Source of the DNA: Marchantia polymorpha subsp. ruderalis
Lineage: Eukaryota; Streptophyta; Marchantiopsida; Marchantiales; Marchantiaceae
Reading direction: 5' to 3'
Assembly (NCBI GenBank): GCA_037833965.1
Contig: AP031359.1
Span: 926,001 to 990,000, forward strand
DNA: 64,000 nt
Made by a program: the position numbers and the translations under genes. This document shows positions 36,503-47,868 of the stretch, piece by piece (position 1 is the first letter of the stretch; each line of letters opens with the position of its first letter). Under the pieces are notes generated by a model. The model did not search any database. It was not told the origin of the DNA and saw only the letters and a list, made by a program, of their open reading frames with translations.

Positions 36503-39500
36503 TGTGCAAACGTAGTTTTTCATTTTTTTTCAAAAAGATGAAGTTTGAGTAGTAGATGAATAGAAATTTCAAATTTTTAGGATAAGAATACTTTGAAGTA
36601 GATTAAATAGTGGATTCTATAGTAGATGTCAAGTTAGAAATAGTGGAATCCATATTAGATAATTCTTTGTTGGAGTTAGTGTTTTTACTTGTAGGCAATA
36701 AAGTTGATTTAGATGAGTTATGATCTACTAGAGTAGATGATTCATAACTTTTTCAATTAATGATAACTTGAATTAGGCAGGATTTTGTCAGATAGAGCTT
36801 GGCGTGCTTGTTCTAAGGAGCCCAAGAACGCCGGAAACAGATGAGAGAATCCCAAGTTACGGGTGTAAGAAGCGGCTGACATGGTAAGGGTCTTTAAACT
36901 TCGGCGTAAACACCTTCGGCGTTACAGTAGAAGGGTCTTTGGCATAATGAAAGGCAACGCCAAACAGAAGGGAAACTTCAGCACTTGTACCACAAATTTT
37001 CATGCGTTCACGATGCGGTTAGGCTTTCGAAGGACATTAGCGGAAACAAGAATTCCGCGTCAACATTTCGCGAGAATGCATTTTTGAATTGAGAGTTTAG
37101 TGAGGATTGCGAGTGAAAAATTGAGAACGCATCAATGAAGCGAGCTTTGGAATTTCAATTTTTGCTATTGAAAGTGCGGGAGTGCGGATTGAGAGCGTAT
37201 CACAAAGATTGATAGCTGGCAAGCTCAATTCCTTACTGTGGGGTTGAAATTGGGTCTCCACGGCAACTATGGAGGAGTGGCATGAGGGTTTCACGCCGGA
37301 AGGCGATGAAATTCGTGGCAATCTTAAGAATTGGACGATTGAGCATTGGGCTCAAGTTAATGGGGCCGTGTGCAGTTGAGGAGGGCGATTACACTTACAA
37401 CAATCAAAGCGTGAAGATGACTCAATCCGAGGAAAAGACAATTGTGAAGTTGTTCAAGACACCTCGCTTCTCCAAGAACGGATGGCGGATGACAGATTAC
37501 CGCAATCCGATGAGACGCAATGTGGCGATGGCACTAACGCAAATGATCGATGCAAACGATCTTCACAAACGACGTACATGACAACATGGCAAGTCGGGTT
37601 TGTGGAACGCCAGTGACAGGGAAGCCAATTCATTGGGCTCGCATCTTTTGGAGTATCAAACACAAGAATGGCAAGGAAATGTTTGAAGGATCCATGAATT
37701 ACATGTCACCGTTCTTTATCAACTTCTATCGAGGTATGGGATTGTTGACCGAAGCAAAGAAGCAAAAATTCTTGCTCAAGAGGGAGATTGCGGAATCAGA
37801 TGACAAAGGAGTACTGGGAGGTAATGAAGTTGTCAGTGATGAGGACGACATTGAACTTGCATCGCCTTCGGTCAAAATTGACAAGTCAGACAACGACATT
37901 GAGGAACAACCAGCGAAGAAATGATGGAAATTGCAGATGTCTTAAGCTTCAAAGGTTGTGGGTTGAAGTGCAGGATTGCGAGCCAGGAGACCAGTTCCTA
38001 CGCGGATGAGTACAACGAGTACGCATTCTTGTAGAAAGATGAAGACACGATGCCGACAAAGAGAGAAAGAGGACAGTACAGAGTGTAGTGAAGCAACTTT
38101 GTAACATCAATTGACTTTGGCGGAATGGATTAAAGTGGAAGCGCACCAAGCAGGAATGAAACACGAATGGCCTTTGGCGAAGGGCCTTTGGAGTGGGGAC
38201 CTTTGGACATGCCTATGGATGGCTCGTTGGCGAAAGGCGAAGAACGGAAAGATGAGACCGAGACGGAGACTTTAGGTCAACGTCTTCGACCTTCAACCTT
38301 CGGAACAACCACTAGCACCTACGGCCGAAGATCTTCGGCCTTCGGGTAGGACAACTTTGGATGTGCCTACAAAGTTGGAAGAACCGGCGGTGGAGCTTGT
38401 TTTGGTCAAAATAGTGATGGAACGAGTGATGGCGGAAGTGGAAAAGAATGTTGTGTAGCAACGGACAATGCCTTTGTGTCAAGTGTCTTTGACTGCGGCA
38501 AAGAACATTTGGCCGAGGAGCCGAAGACTGCAGAGTTTAGTTTAGCTGATCTTATGAGTGATAGGATAGTTAGCTTAATCAAGTATTTAGATGGGAAGAT
38601 GGCGAAGTACCCGGAGCCAGAGTCAGTAGGATCTTATGTAGAGTTAGTGCGTAGGAAAACTAAGGCGAAGGTGGTAGCAACTGCGAAGGTAGCAGAACGA
38701 GTTGCGAGCTTAACTTCTGAGTGCGCGACCATGAGAGTTACCTTGTAAGAGTGGGAAGAGCAACTTTGAGCGAAGGAGTTGGAATGTGCAGAACTTTGGC
38801 CGAAGCTATCGGATGAGAAGAGCCTTCGTACACAGAAGGAGCTAGAGTACAAGGACCTTCAGGTTGACATCAGCAACACGCAGAAGGTAATAAAGGAACT
38901 TTGGGACAAATTGAAGTTGTCTCGAACGGAATTTGAGAGGAAATTTTGTCGCGTGGAGGAGCTGATGGCGACTTTGGCCGCTTCGGGATCAATCGTAGGC
39001 TGCCAAATTGGCTTGCTAAGCACAGAAATTGGCTGATTGCAAAGTTGCGCGGACCTTAGAGTTAGAGTGCAGAAGGGAGTTGGACGCAAATTGCGATCTC
39101 AACTGGCGGCAGTTGAGGAGAAGTTGGTCGCAGCTCCGGCAAAATTGATGAAGGCAGAAGTGACTGTCCAACAACTGGAACAGCAGATGGATGCGTGCAA
39201 GGATAGAGCGATGTCTTCGCGGTTACGTGAATTGGAAGTGAACAAAATTGGATTTGCTAGAGCGTCAATCGAAGGAATTGGAAGCCAGCGGAGCTGCAAA
39301 ACATTAACAGCTAGGTAGAATGATCAATTCTTTCATTTTTGGTTTGGAGGAGATAAAGAATAATTATAATTAAAGCCTTTAGCAATTTTGAGTAGGATAG
39401 GAGTAGACAGAAGCTTTGCGGCTGTGGCAACTGCCGAATCTGCAGCATCGCATTCGATGAGGGCTTGCAGCTAGCGAGTGATGCCTCCGTGTGTTCGTTG

Positions 39501-40033
39501 TGAATAAAGAGGTTCAAAGTTCTGCCTTTGGTTGGCTATTCCATGAGTCAATTTTCAGTCTTAAGTCATCATTCCTCCGCATGTTCGTGAGTTGTGCATT
39601 TGATCACCATGCGCGAGTTGCTTCAGTTTGTCGAAGAATCCGCATTTGAATTAGAGAGTCTAATTCGGATTTTTTGAGTGATGCATAGTGTAGCTCAAGA
39701 TTTAAAGAAATCTGTACATTGAAAGCTCGGTGCAGCCGGTTGAGCGTGTAATCTGGAGAAGTTTTCCCCTGAATATCAATTGCAAAATCACTTGGGATAT
39801 TTGTGGGATCTATTGGATGAAGTTTAGGGTGTGGATGTGATTTCACATTACATTTGTATCGCCTTCGGGCTTAGCAAGTGCAGATGCTTTTGGGAGTGAC
39901 ATGTGCTTGAGAAATAAAACTCTTCAATAGAATGTAAATTCGTGACAGTAATTGAATCTGTGCTGTTGTTTTTGTCTTCGTGGGATTGGATATTTACCAT
40001 TATGCTCCATTTTGATATTTATTTGTTATTACA
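36503..40033 (+). mobile_element. Coiled-coil-ORF element, copy 2 (3,531 bp)
   Basis: This is a fossil broken in several places but with both ends present. It is flanked by the exact 5-bp repeat ATTGT (36498-36502 and 40034-40038). It starts TGTGCAAACG with a T-rich tract and ends TTTGTTATTACA. The 3' UTR matches the other copies, including the CATTATGCTCCATTTTG motif near the end. The leader at about 36772-36960 carries one copy of the U3 unit found three times in the solo LTR at 5359-7391, plus CTTCGGC repeats. There is no LTR pair, reverse transcriptase or integrase. Its length is almost identical to the copy at 56464-59993. Confidence 0.72.
37135..39320 (+). pseudogene. Coding region of coiled-coil element copy 2
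   Basis: Fossil reading region from about the ATG at 37135. The N-terminal domain keeps the family motifs CGLRAY, ESVK/QSVK.T..E....LFK, KNGWRMTDYRNPMRRNVAMAL, TWQVGFVE, WARIFW and INFYRGMGLLTEA. A Glu/Ser-rich acidic linker follows (about 37790-38460), then a Lys/Glu/Leu coiled coil (about 38560-39300). The start and motifs are closer to the 60406 and 63462 copies than to the minus-strand copies, pointing to two subfamilies. Confidence 0.65.
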
Positions 40034-40399
40034 ATTGTATATCTTTGTGTTTGCATTTTCATTCGAGATTTTTTTTTACATGAAACTTCTTGCAAAAATT
40101 GAAAATCAAAAATCAAGTTGATGATCTTGAGCTAGGATAAATAAGATTAAAATTAGAAGTTTACTGCTAGCTAACAAAGATATAAGAACATTTTAAAAAA
40201 ACAATGATGTTTAGATGAATGAATAAAAAGAGTCATTCTTTCAAACAACACAAAAAATAATCTTAAGTTTTTTTCAAAACAGAATGACATCCATGAAGTT
40301 TAAGAAAACAGGATATCAAATAATCAAAGACAATGGATGTGATGAATATTTGCTCCCAAAAAAAGAGTAAGAAAAAGTTAAAGTTATGGATCTAGACAA

Positions 40400-42800
40400 G
40401 ACGTGTAGGTCAAAATTGTCAATCTACAATAACAACAACTAGAAAGAACTTCAAAAGCAGCTTATGAAAACTGTCATTCTGCATTTACAACCGTTTATGT
40501 TGACGCATCTTATTGAATATGACAATTATACTCTATTTTTTAACACTTTTGAGTGAGGATTTTATCTCAAAGAACTATCAAACATGTATTAGTACTTCTT
40601 GAAGCTAATGAACTTCAAGATGAAACATTTTGATCATATTAATGGGTTTGATAATCTTGTCACTAAAATTCAAAAACCAAAAAAGTAGATAATCAATGAG
40701 AAAAATATATTTCATCTTTAGAGTTAGTTACGCACCTCTTATGAATCATTGTCAAGTATGTTATTTTATTGTGATAATCAAACAATAAGTTACAACGAAG
40801 TTGTAAGAACTTTATTGATTGATGATTGATATCACAAAAATGATGTTTGCATTTATTTCATTCATTCATTTTTTGCATTTAATGTGATTTGACGTTGGTG
40901 ATGGTGAGCATTTTGAATCTAAAACTAGATCCAAGTTTGAGAATAAATTTCAAAAAAAAAAGTTTATTGGAAATGTGACAAGGATGGCTTGATTTTAAAA
41001 AAACATTATATAAAAACCAAATGTAATGATTCACTTTTAGCAATGTGGTTCTAGAACTTAACTCCAAACATGATGAATTGCTCAACAATACATTAAGATG
41101 CTAAAGATGTATCTATGAAATTAATCATAAAATCTTGGTAATGTCTAGATTGTGTCTATTCTTATCACATTTCTTATGTTATTTTTTGTATTATTTCATC
41201 ATCAAATAGTTCAATCTTTATCATTTATAGAATTTATCAATTGTATAGGACTTAAAGATATTGGAAATGTTAAGGTTTATTTGTTTGATAAAGCTTATTA
41301 TACCTTCTATAAACAGTTCAAACTAAAATTAGGATTATTCAAAATGAAATTATAATTGCATTATAATGAACAATCTATAGTTGCAATCCGTGATAAGTTT
41401 GGTAGTTGATAACAATACATCATCATTTAGGGTGTTTTTAGGATTAGCAATCCACTAATAATGAAATAGAAAATGGGATAAGATTTTATTTCCTTGTACT
41501 TATTGATAAGATTCTATATAAGTAAAATGAAAGTCATTTTGAATTTTTTTATATTTAGAGTCGTGTTTCATTTTAAGATAACCTTTTCGCTTAATCATTA
41601 GTATTGGAGTTCAATAAACATTAACTCAAGTCAAATTTAAACTTGATATGATCATCCTTTAGTTTTTAGATCAAAAGGTTTTGAATGAAACAATAATAAT
41701 AACAATCTTAATGTGACAACATGTGATTAGATCATATTAACTCAAGTCAAATTTATACTTGATAAGATCATCCTTTAGTTTTTAGATCAAAAGGTATTGA
41801 ATGAAACAATAATAATAACAAGCTTAATGTGACAACATGTGATTAGATCATATTAAAAGGTCACAAGCATAATTATCTATACATGCTAGAGTACATTATC
41901 ATATGTGATGAAGTTTATTATTCTAAATCTTGAGCTAAAGTGTCTCATGTATGACATTTTAGATTAAGACATATGAATAATAGATATTTGACACTTCTTG
42001 GGGATAGATTTTTGTTACTTAATGTAGATAAGGTTGACTTTGAGTTTTGTCAACCATATATCATATGCAAGCTTTGAAATTGAAATTTACAACTTGAAGA
42101 AGTTATTTGACTATGAGTATAGTGAAAGGTAGAGAAATTTTTTGAAAGCTACATTGTTTGTAAAATTGTAAAAGATCTTTTTTAGTAATTTATTTGCTTG
42201 TATTTATTTTTTCAAATAAAATTTTGAAATTTTTACAATTTTCAAAAGTTAAAAAGTGCAAGTTGGGACTCAAATTAGAAAAAAAAAGATATTCATGAAC
42301 AAATAATGACAGATGATGTACTTATAAGGAGTTTCAGAATTTGTGCAAAAAGCAGAGGATTACTTGTAATCTAATCATGAATGTTTTGGCCTAATAGAGC
42401 ACTATTTTTGAAAGTCCTAATCAACTAATGTTGGAGAAGATGTTATAATAAACAAGATGGTTAAACCAATCTTGTTTATTATATGGATTTTAAGTTGAAA
42501 TTATCAATATTCTAGTGTATTTAATAGTTTTTTTACTTTTAGTATAATCAATTTCTTGAAATTTTTTGAACTAAAATTATATCTAAAAAATTGAAATCAA
42601 GTTGAATTTGGACTTAAAGGTGTATTTTTTTGATGAGTCTAGGTTGAAAGAGGCACAAATTTTAAAATCAATTTCTATCAACAAGAACAATTTTTTGCCC
42701 ACGGATGTTATCCAAAGTAGAATTAATCATTATATGATTAATGATGTGACACAAGAAAAATCTTTTAATACAAATGAAACCAATTTTTAAAAAGGAAAAA
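40400..42800 (+). mobile_element. Ty1/Copia fossil: Gag zinc knuckle and integrase parts
   Basis: AT-rich, heavily broken and compressed. Recognisable parts in order are a zinc-knuckle-like YWKCDKDG near 40965, a pre-integrase block FRLRHMNNRYLTLLG with a later C..C-like end near 41955-42080, and an integrase-to-RT linker piece KVYFFDESRLKEA near 42620. Each block resembles the equivalent plant Copia region. No RT is seen. The 9480-9990 Copia fossil is a separate, distant piece. Confidence 0.6.
41620..41851. repeat. 116-bp tandem duplication
   Basis: Units 41620-41735 and 41736-41851 differ at only a few positions. It lies within the Copia fossil. Confidence 0.93.
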
Positions 42801-42934
42801 ATAGAGTACTTATTTCTTGTTTGTAAGCCTCAATATCTATATTAAGCAATAAAGATTAATGAATTTGTTAATTAGGAAATCATTAATTTGAATTGGTAGA
42901 ACTACTATGACTAGGCATGATTATTTTAGACAAT

Positions 42935-43521
42935 TGTAGAGGGCGACACCTAAATTATCTAAATTGTGGCGCGTTTTGGAGCCTAAATTAATATGGGTAA
43001 GGCAATCAATGAAGAAATAGCGTTCATCTATAAAAGTGTCAGGATTGTAACGGATCGTTGACTCAAAAGTTGCACTCTTGACTCATATTTTCACCACGTC
43101 TCATCGATTGTTTTCATCAATTCTCATCGATTGTTTTTGGAGTAGAATAATATCTCAGACCGTGCATCTTGCACTCTCATTAATTCAGAAATCACATTCT
43201 TGATTCATAGATTTTTTTGTTTTTGGAGTAAGCAGTAAGATATGTGCACGAGTCAACCGAATGGAGTCGTGAGGAGTCTTACCTCGCACATTATGTTTTC
43301 ATTTTCGCTCTTGTGATTCCTAGTTTTTTACCACTTATGTTTCTCAAAATCAATAGAGAGAATAAAATAGAACTGTAAATAGCTGACACGTTTTACTTTG
43401 AGCATTCTGTTTAAGCCACACGCCATGGTCTGATTCCTGCTCACCCTACTTCCGCTTGTTTGTTGGATTGAATTTTAGCTGCGGAATTGTCAGCTCTTTG
43501 AATCATACATTAGATCAAACA
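42935..43521 (+). mobile_element. Candidate LTR (~587 bp)
   Basis: It starts TGTAGAGGGCGACACC and ends GATCAAACA. TATAAAAG sits at 43029-43036 and AATAAAA-like signals near 43370, fitting a U3-R-U5 order. The sequence immediately after (AAATTTTGGCACC) resembles the TTTGGCGCC primer-binding site of many plant Gypsy elements. No second LTR was found in the window, so this is tentative. Confidence 0.4.
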
Positions 43522-44660
43522 AAATTTTGGCACCTATCTGTAAATAATCTACAGTTTCACATCTGAATTTTACAATTTCATTATCAGCAAGTAGACAAGC
43601 ATACTGATTTTACACTACATATTTTATTAAAATCTTAGAAAAATCTTGCACTGCATATTTTTGTTTGATATTTCTTGGTTGAAGAGTTTCCAAGGAATTT
43701 ATAGAAACGTAGTATACCAGCAGAGCAGGTTCTCTTAAGATTTTCTACGACAAAGGATGTGAGCCAGTGGGACGTATATTTTGATGCAGTTTACAGGAAT
43801 AAATGATCCTTTATTGACCTAGAACCCAGTTGGACCACATCATTTTGCTTGTAATATCTTCATCAAATATCTCTAGCAAGCTGGAAATTTATGTGCGAAC
43901 TGTGTAGATTTTTTGTTTTGAATCATACTACATTTTTAAATTCAATATTTGAAATTTTGGACTAGGTTTTAAATCCTTGTTTGAATAGCTAGAAAGGATG
44001 TCTGAGCAAGCTTTTTATTGTCCTTGTTTTGTCAGCGCTGTTGACTGCAATATTGAAGCCGACTGAAAATAATGACAAAGTTGTTATGTAATTAGTTGAA
44101 CGATCACTTTAGATATATTCAAAGTCTGCCGTTGATCTTGTTTGAATGTTTAAGCTCCACATTAACAACAACGAGGTCTTATTTGGGCCAAACTTTTCTT
44201 GATTACACTCTTCACCATCAAGACATGCATACAAAAGAATCATGTAATACCATCAAAGCAGTTACTTATAGAACTGTGAAATTTGATTGCAAAGCAGAAA
44301 ACATTGTGATACTTTGCAATTTCGACTTCAAGTGTGAGTGCTAAGATAATTATTTATCTTCTTCGTATTCTTTGTAAATCATGTTAGTCCATCTCCATTA
44401 ACCGTATTTTATGTTCGAGTGTTGATTTTTACATGTAGATGTTGTAAAAAAAAGCTGCTTTTTTCACATGCATGCCGTCTTACAATCTTATTCATCTTGC
44501 TCTTAATTACTTGTAACAGAATCCCAGTGATCATTCTATTAAACTTGTTTAGCCTAATGGATTTTTTAGTCAATCTTTACAATCAAATCTCTTTTGTTCA
44601 CAAAGGTCAGCACTTTATGCAAGATAGTATTGATTATGTTCCATGATTGCAAAGTATTGA
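43522..44660. other. No recognised gene
   Basis: AT-rich DNA that may be the leader of the LTR element to its left. Open frames at 44096-44344 and 44419-44646 show no domain. Confidence 0.45.
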
Positions 44661-45199
44661 TGTAATGACAGATAAATACCAAAATGAAGCATGATGGTAA
44701 AGATCCGATCCCTCGAGGACAAAAACAACACAAAGAGTGCCAAGTGTCATGTATTTAACATTCTATTAAGGAGTCTGAATTCTCAGGCCACTGTCACTCC
44801 CAAAAGTACTGCAGGTGTTCAACTCAAAGGACACGCAATGGAGCGTAATACACACATCACTCCTGAAATTCTCAAATGTAGCATCACAAAGGTCGATCAC
44901 GACCTTTTCTTAGTATTCAGGGGGGAAAAATCCCAAAGAGTACACTAAGGATGTGCACGCAGCTACCAATTGCAAACTTGCTTAAATTTTGATTCTAGCC
45001 AATTGCTATTCAAAACATTCGAATTGGGTTATTACCTCAAATGCGATATCTTTGACATATCGAAGTAACTCTCGCGCGGTGACAAAACACTCAATACACA
45101 GACTTGCGGAGAATGCATACTTCAAAATTGAGGACACTAAAATTGAGAAAAGTCTTCCAAGGCCAATGCCTTGGACTCCTTTATTCCTAACTAACTCTG

Positions 45200-47030
45200 A
45201 GATATCGCTCGCTCTGATGCGAGCTCCGAACATGCATAACATCCGCGGAGTTGGTAGTTGCCTTCCCGTCCAACTTCCGATCTAAACCTAACCTTGCAAA
45301 ACGTTCACGAGCTCCAACTCCAAGTTCAACACCACGTCGCGCGAACTTGTAAGAAACGCGTTCAACTTCTTGGCTAACCGGCGCTGTCCACTAACACTAC
45401 TTGCTATCATTGCAGTCGCACGGCGCTCAAGATCTCGTAACTGCAATCATTTATGCGTCTTGACCTGCCATAATACAAACCCTCGCAAGCACCGGTTCAT
45501 CATCACGGTCAAAGCGTCATCCGTCTGCTCTGATATTTGTTGGTTCTTCTCTTCTAATCCTAATCAACTCAACATACGATCCTAACTCTTTTCTCACAAT
45601 ATACTTTTCCCTCTTCGTATCTAAATACTTCAGTAAAGGTACTACGCTATCTTGCAAGAAATTGGAAAAGGTAATTTCCAATGTCTTCGTCTCTTCCTCC
45701 GAAGTCTTCGTCCTGATCTCTGATCTCAGTACCTCCTTAGGTGGTGGCGGCTTTGGATCTTTTGTGATGTTCCCCACAGTACCTCTAACCTCTACAACGA
45801 TCTGTTCTAGAATTGCTTCACTCAACGTGAGCTCCGTCGCTATTTCTTCTCCGGACTTCGACTAAGGCACGTCTTCACTCCCCACAGACCGCGTCCGCTC
45901 CAAAGACAGAAAACTCGGACCAGCTATCTCCGCTCTCTCCTCCGAAGGTTCCACTGTTACATCTGCTGGAACTTCAACTGTTACCGCCGAAGGTTCTTCT
46001 TTCACCACTGGCTGTATCGGCTTGTCAGCTGCTACTTCGGCTTAGACATTGGTTGGAGCAATTGTCTTCTCCACACTGATGTCCAAAGCTTCGGTCACGA
46101 CCAACCCTCGACTCGCCTTCCTCTTTGGTCTAGCTCAAGTTCTCGACTGCCAAACTCTCTCTATCTCTGTTTCCGCCCTTCTTGACTCTAGCATCAGGTC
46201 TTCTTCGTCGTTAGTCACCACCTTCTGCCTCTTCGCCAATCTCCATTCTGGTCTCTTTCGTGTTGGCAGAACATCCACCTGCACAGGTCCGCTTGTTGTC
46301 GTCTGAGGTGAAATTTGGGGCCGACATTATCCTCTTCTTTGATCCCTTCACTCGACTCGATTGCTTAGATTTCCCGCTCCTTCAAAAATCGCTTCTCCTC
46401 CTTCTTCATAAGTAATCCCATGCCTCGATAGAAGTTCACGAGGTAAGGAGTGAAGTGATTCCCCAAAGGTCCTGCCCACCTGGAGCCCGCGTTCAACCAG
46501 ACAAGATCGTAAAAGATCCTCACCCAGTGCATCCGCTGTCCCTTCATAACTCGCTTGAAGAATCCAACCTGCCAAGCCGTAATATAGGTCGTTCGCTGCG
46601 GTCGCAATATATGCATAATGCCCAGCGCAATCGCGCGCCTCTTCGGATCCGTATATTTGGCGGTCTTTCATCCATTTGTCCCCGATCTTCCGTTCTTGAA
46701 GAGTGGACCGAAGGTGAATTCTTCCGCGCGGGTTATCTTCACGCTATCCTTTTTGAACATCAGATTTCCATCGCTGCCTGCACACAGCCCCATCACCCTT
46801 GCCCAATGCTCAATCGTCCACAACATTGGATTGCCTCGGAGTTCCTCACCATTGTGCCGGTTCTTGTCCATGATTTTCTTGCAAATGCTCGCCGATATGC
46901 AATTTCAATTCCAAAGGAGGAAATCAAGATGCATTTCGCTGAGCTCGCGCCTAAAGGGTCGCAATTCCTTGTAAGGCACTTTCAGCGGTACCAATCTCCA
47001 CACTTTGTCATTCGTCTTAGGAGGCGCCAT
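45200..47030 (-). pseudogene. Coding region of coiled-coil element copy 3
   Basis: It starts MAPPKT near 47030. The N-terminal domain (RGNPMLWTIEHWARVMG, MHILRPQRTTYITAWQVGFF, VNFYRGMGLL) is well kept, followed by an acidic linker and the LEITFSNFLQDSVVPLLKYLD block. It ends in the short conserved C-terminal segment also seen at 62371-62670. The coding region is about 0.7 kb shorter than in the 56464-59993 copy. Confidence 0.6.
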
Positions 47031-47069
47031 GTCTCCAATTTGCGTCGTCACGGATAACGATGTCAATCA

Positions 47070-47071
<2 letters not shown>

Positions 47072-47102
<31 letters not shown>
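47072..47102. repeat. (TC)n microsatellite
   Basis: About fifteen perfect dinucleotide units lie just upstream of the start codon of element copy 3. Confidence 0.97.
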
Positions 47103-47104
<2 letters not shown>

Positions 47105-47868
47105 GCTCAGTATCGCAATGTCGGCGCACTTGCTTCTGGCCCTACCTTTTCCTTGATTTTCTCTCCTCCCGCGCCCAGTAGAGTATTCAAAGCGTGCGAA
47201 CGTTGTCCGGTCCGTTGCGCATTTCAAATTGATCTTTATGTCTTCGCCGAAGACTCATATATTGCATCATCTAGAAAGGTTGCGCCGAAGGTCTAAAGAT
47301 CCAAAGATCTTTGGCCAAAGGCGAATTCTAACTAATTCTATCATAAGTCTTCTACCACTATCACTTCTAACTCATATGTCTTCATTCTACACAAATATGC
47401 TTAAGTTTTTGTTAATATTTGAAGAAAACCAAAAACTAGGCACCACAACTCCGCCGTCGCAATGGTCTGCCCAACTTGTGCGAATTGAAGGTGCCGCCAT
47501 TAAAACTTCTTTCCCGTGCGGTGCTATCTTTAACTTCCTTGGGGATCCTTCGCTGCTTGGATCCCCGAGGGAACTCCGAGGTCATCATCTCCAAATAGCA
47601 AATACCTCCATCCGAATACCTTACTAGGTATTCGGAAAAGCTAGGTCTTCGTACCTCCTACCGCTACTTGAGTCTTCCCGATCCGTTCCTTTGGATTAGG
47701 ATCTCATCGACCTCAAAAAGCTGATCGCTTCTATTCCTACTTAGCATCTATAGTAAAAAGGCTTATTCTCTTCTAATCTAATTACTACTACCATAGAAGT
47801 TAAACCTGCATGGATTTTGCGTCATAACTACTTTATTTCTGGAAAAACAAAAAAACTGCACTACCACA

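Larger units (their letters stand above)
44661..47868 (-). mobile_element. Coiled-coil-ORF element, copy 3 (composite leader)
   Basis: Fossil, broken and shorter than its relatives. The sense (minus) strand starts at 47868 with TGTGGTAGTGCAG and a T-rich tract, then about 410 bases of leader shared with the 56327 and 63043 copies. An internal TGTGGTGCCTAG at 47447 follows, which in the 56464-59993 copy is the true 5' end. The 3' end is GTCATTACA at 44661. Flanks share only TTGA, a weak target duplication. A (TC)n microsatellite (47072-47102) lies in the leader. The doubled 5' region suggests recombination or nesting between subfamilies. Confidence 0.6.
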
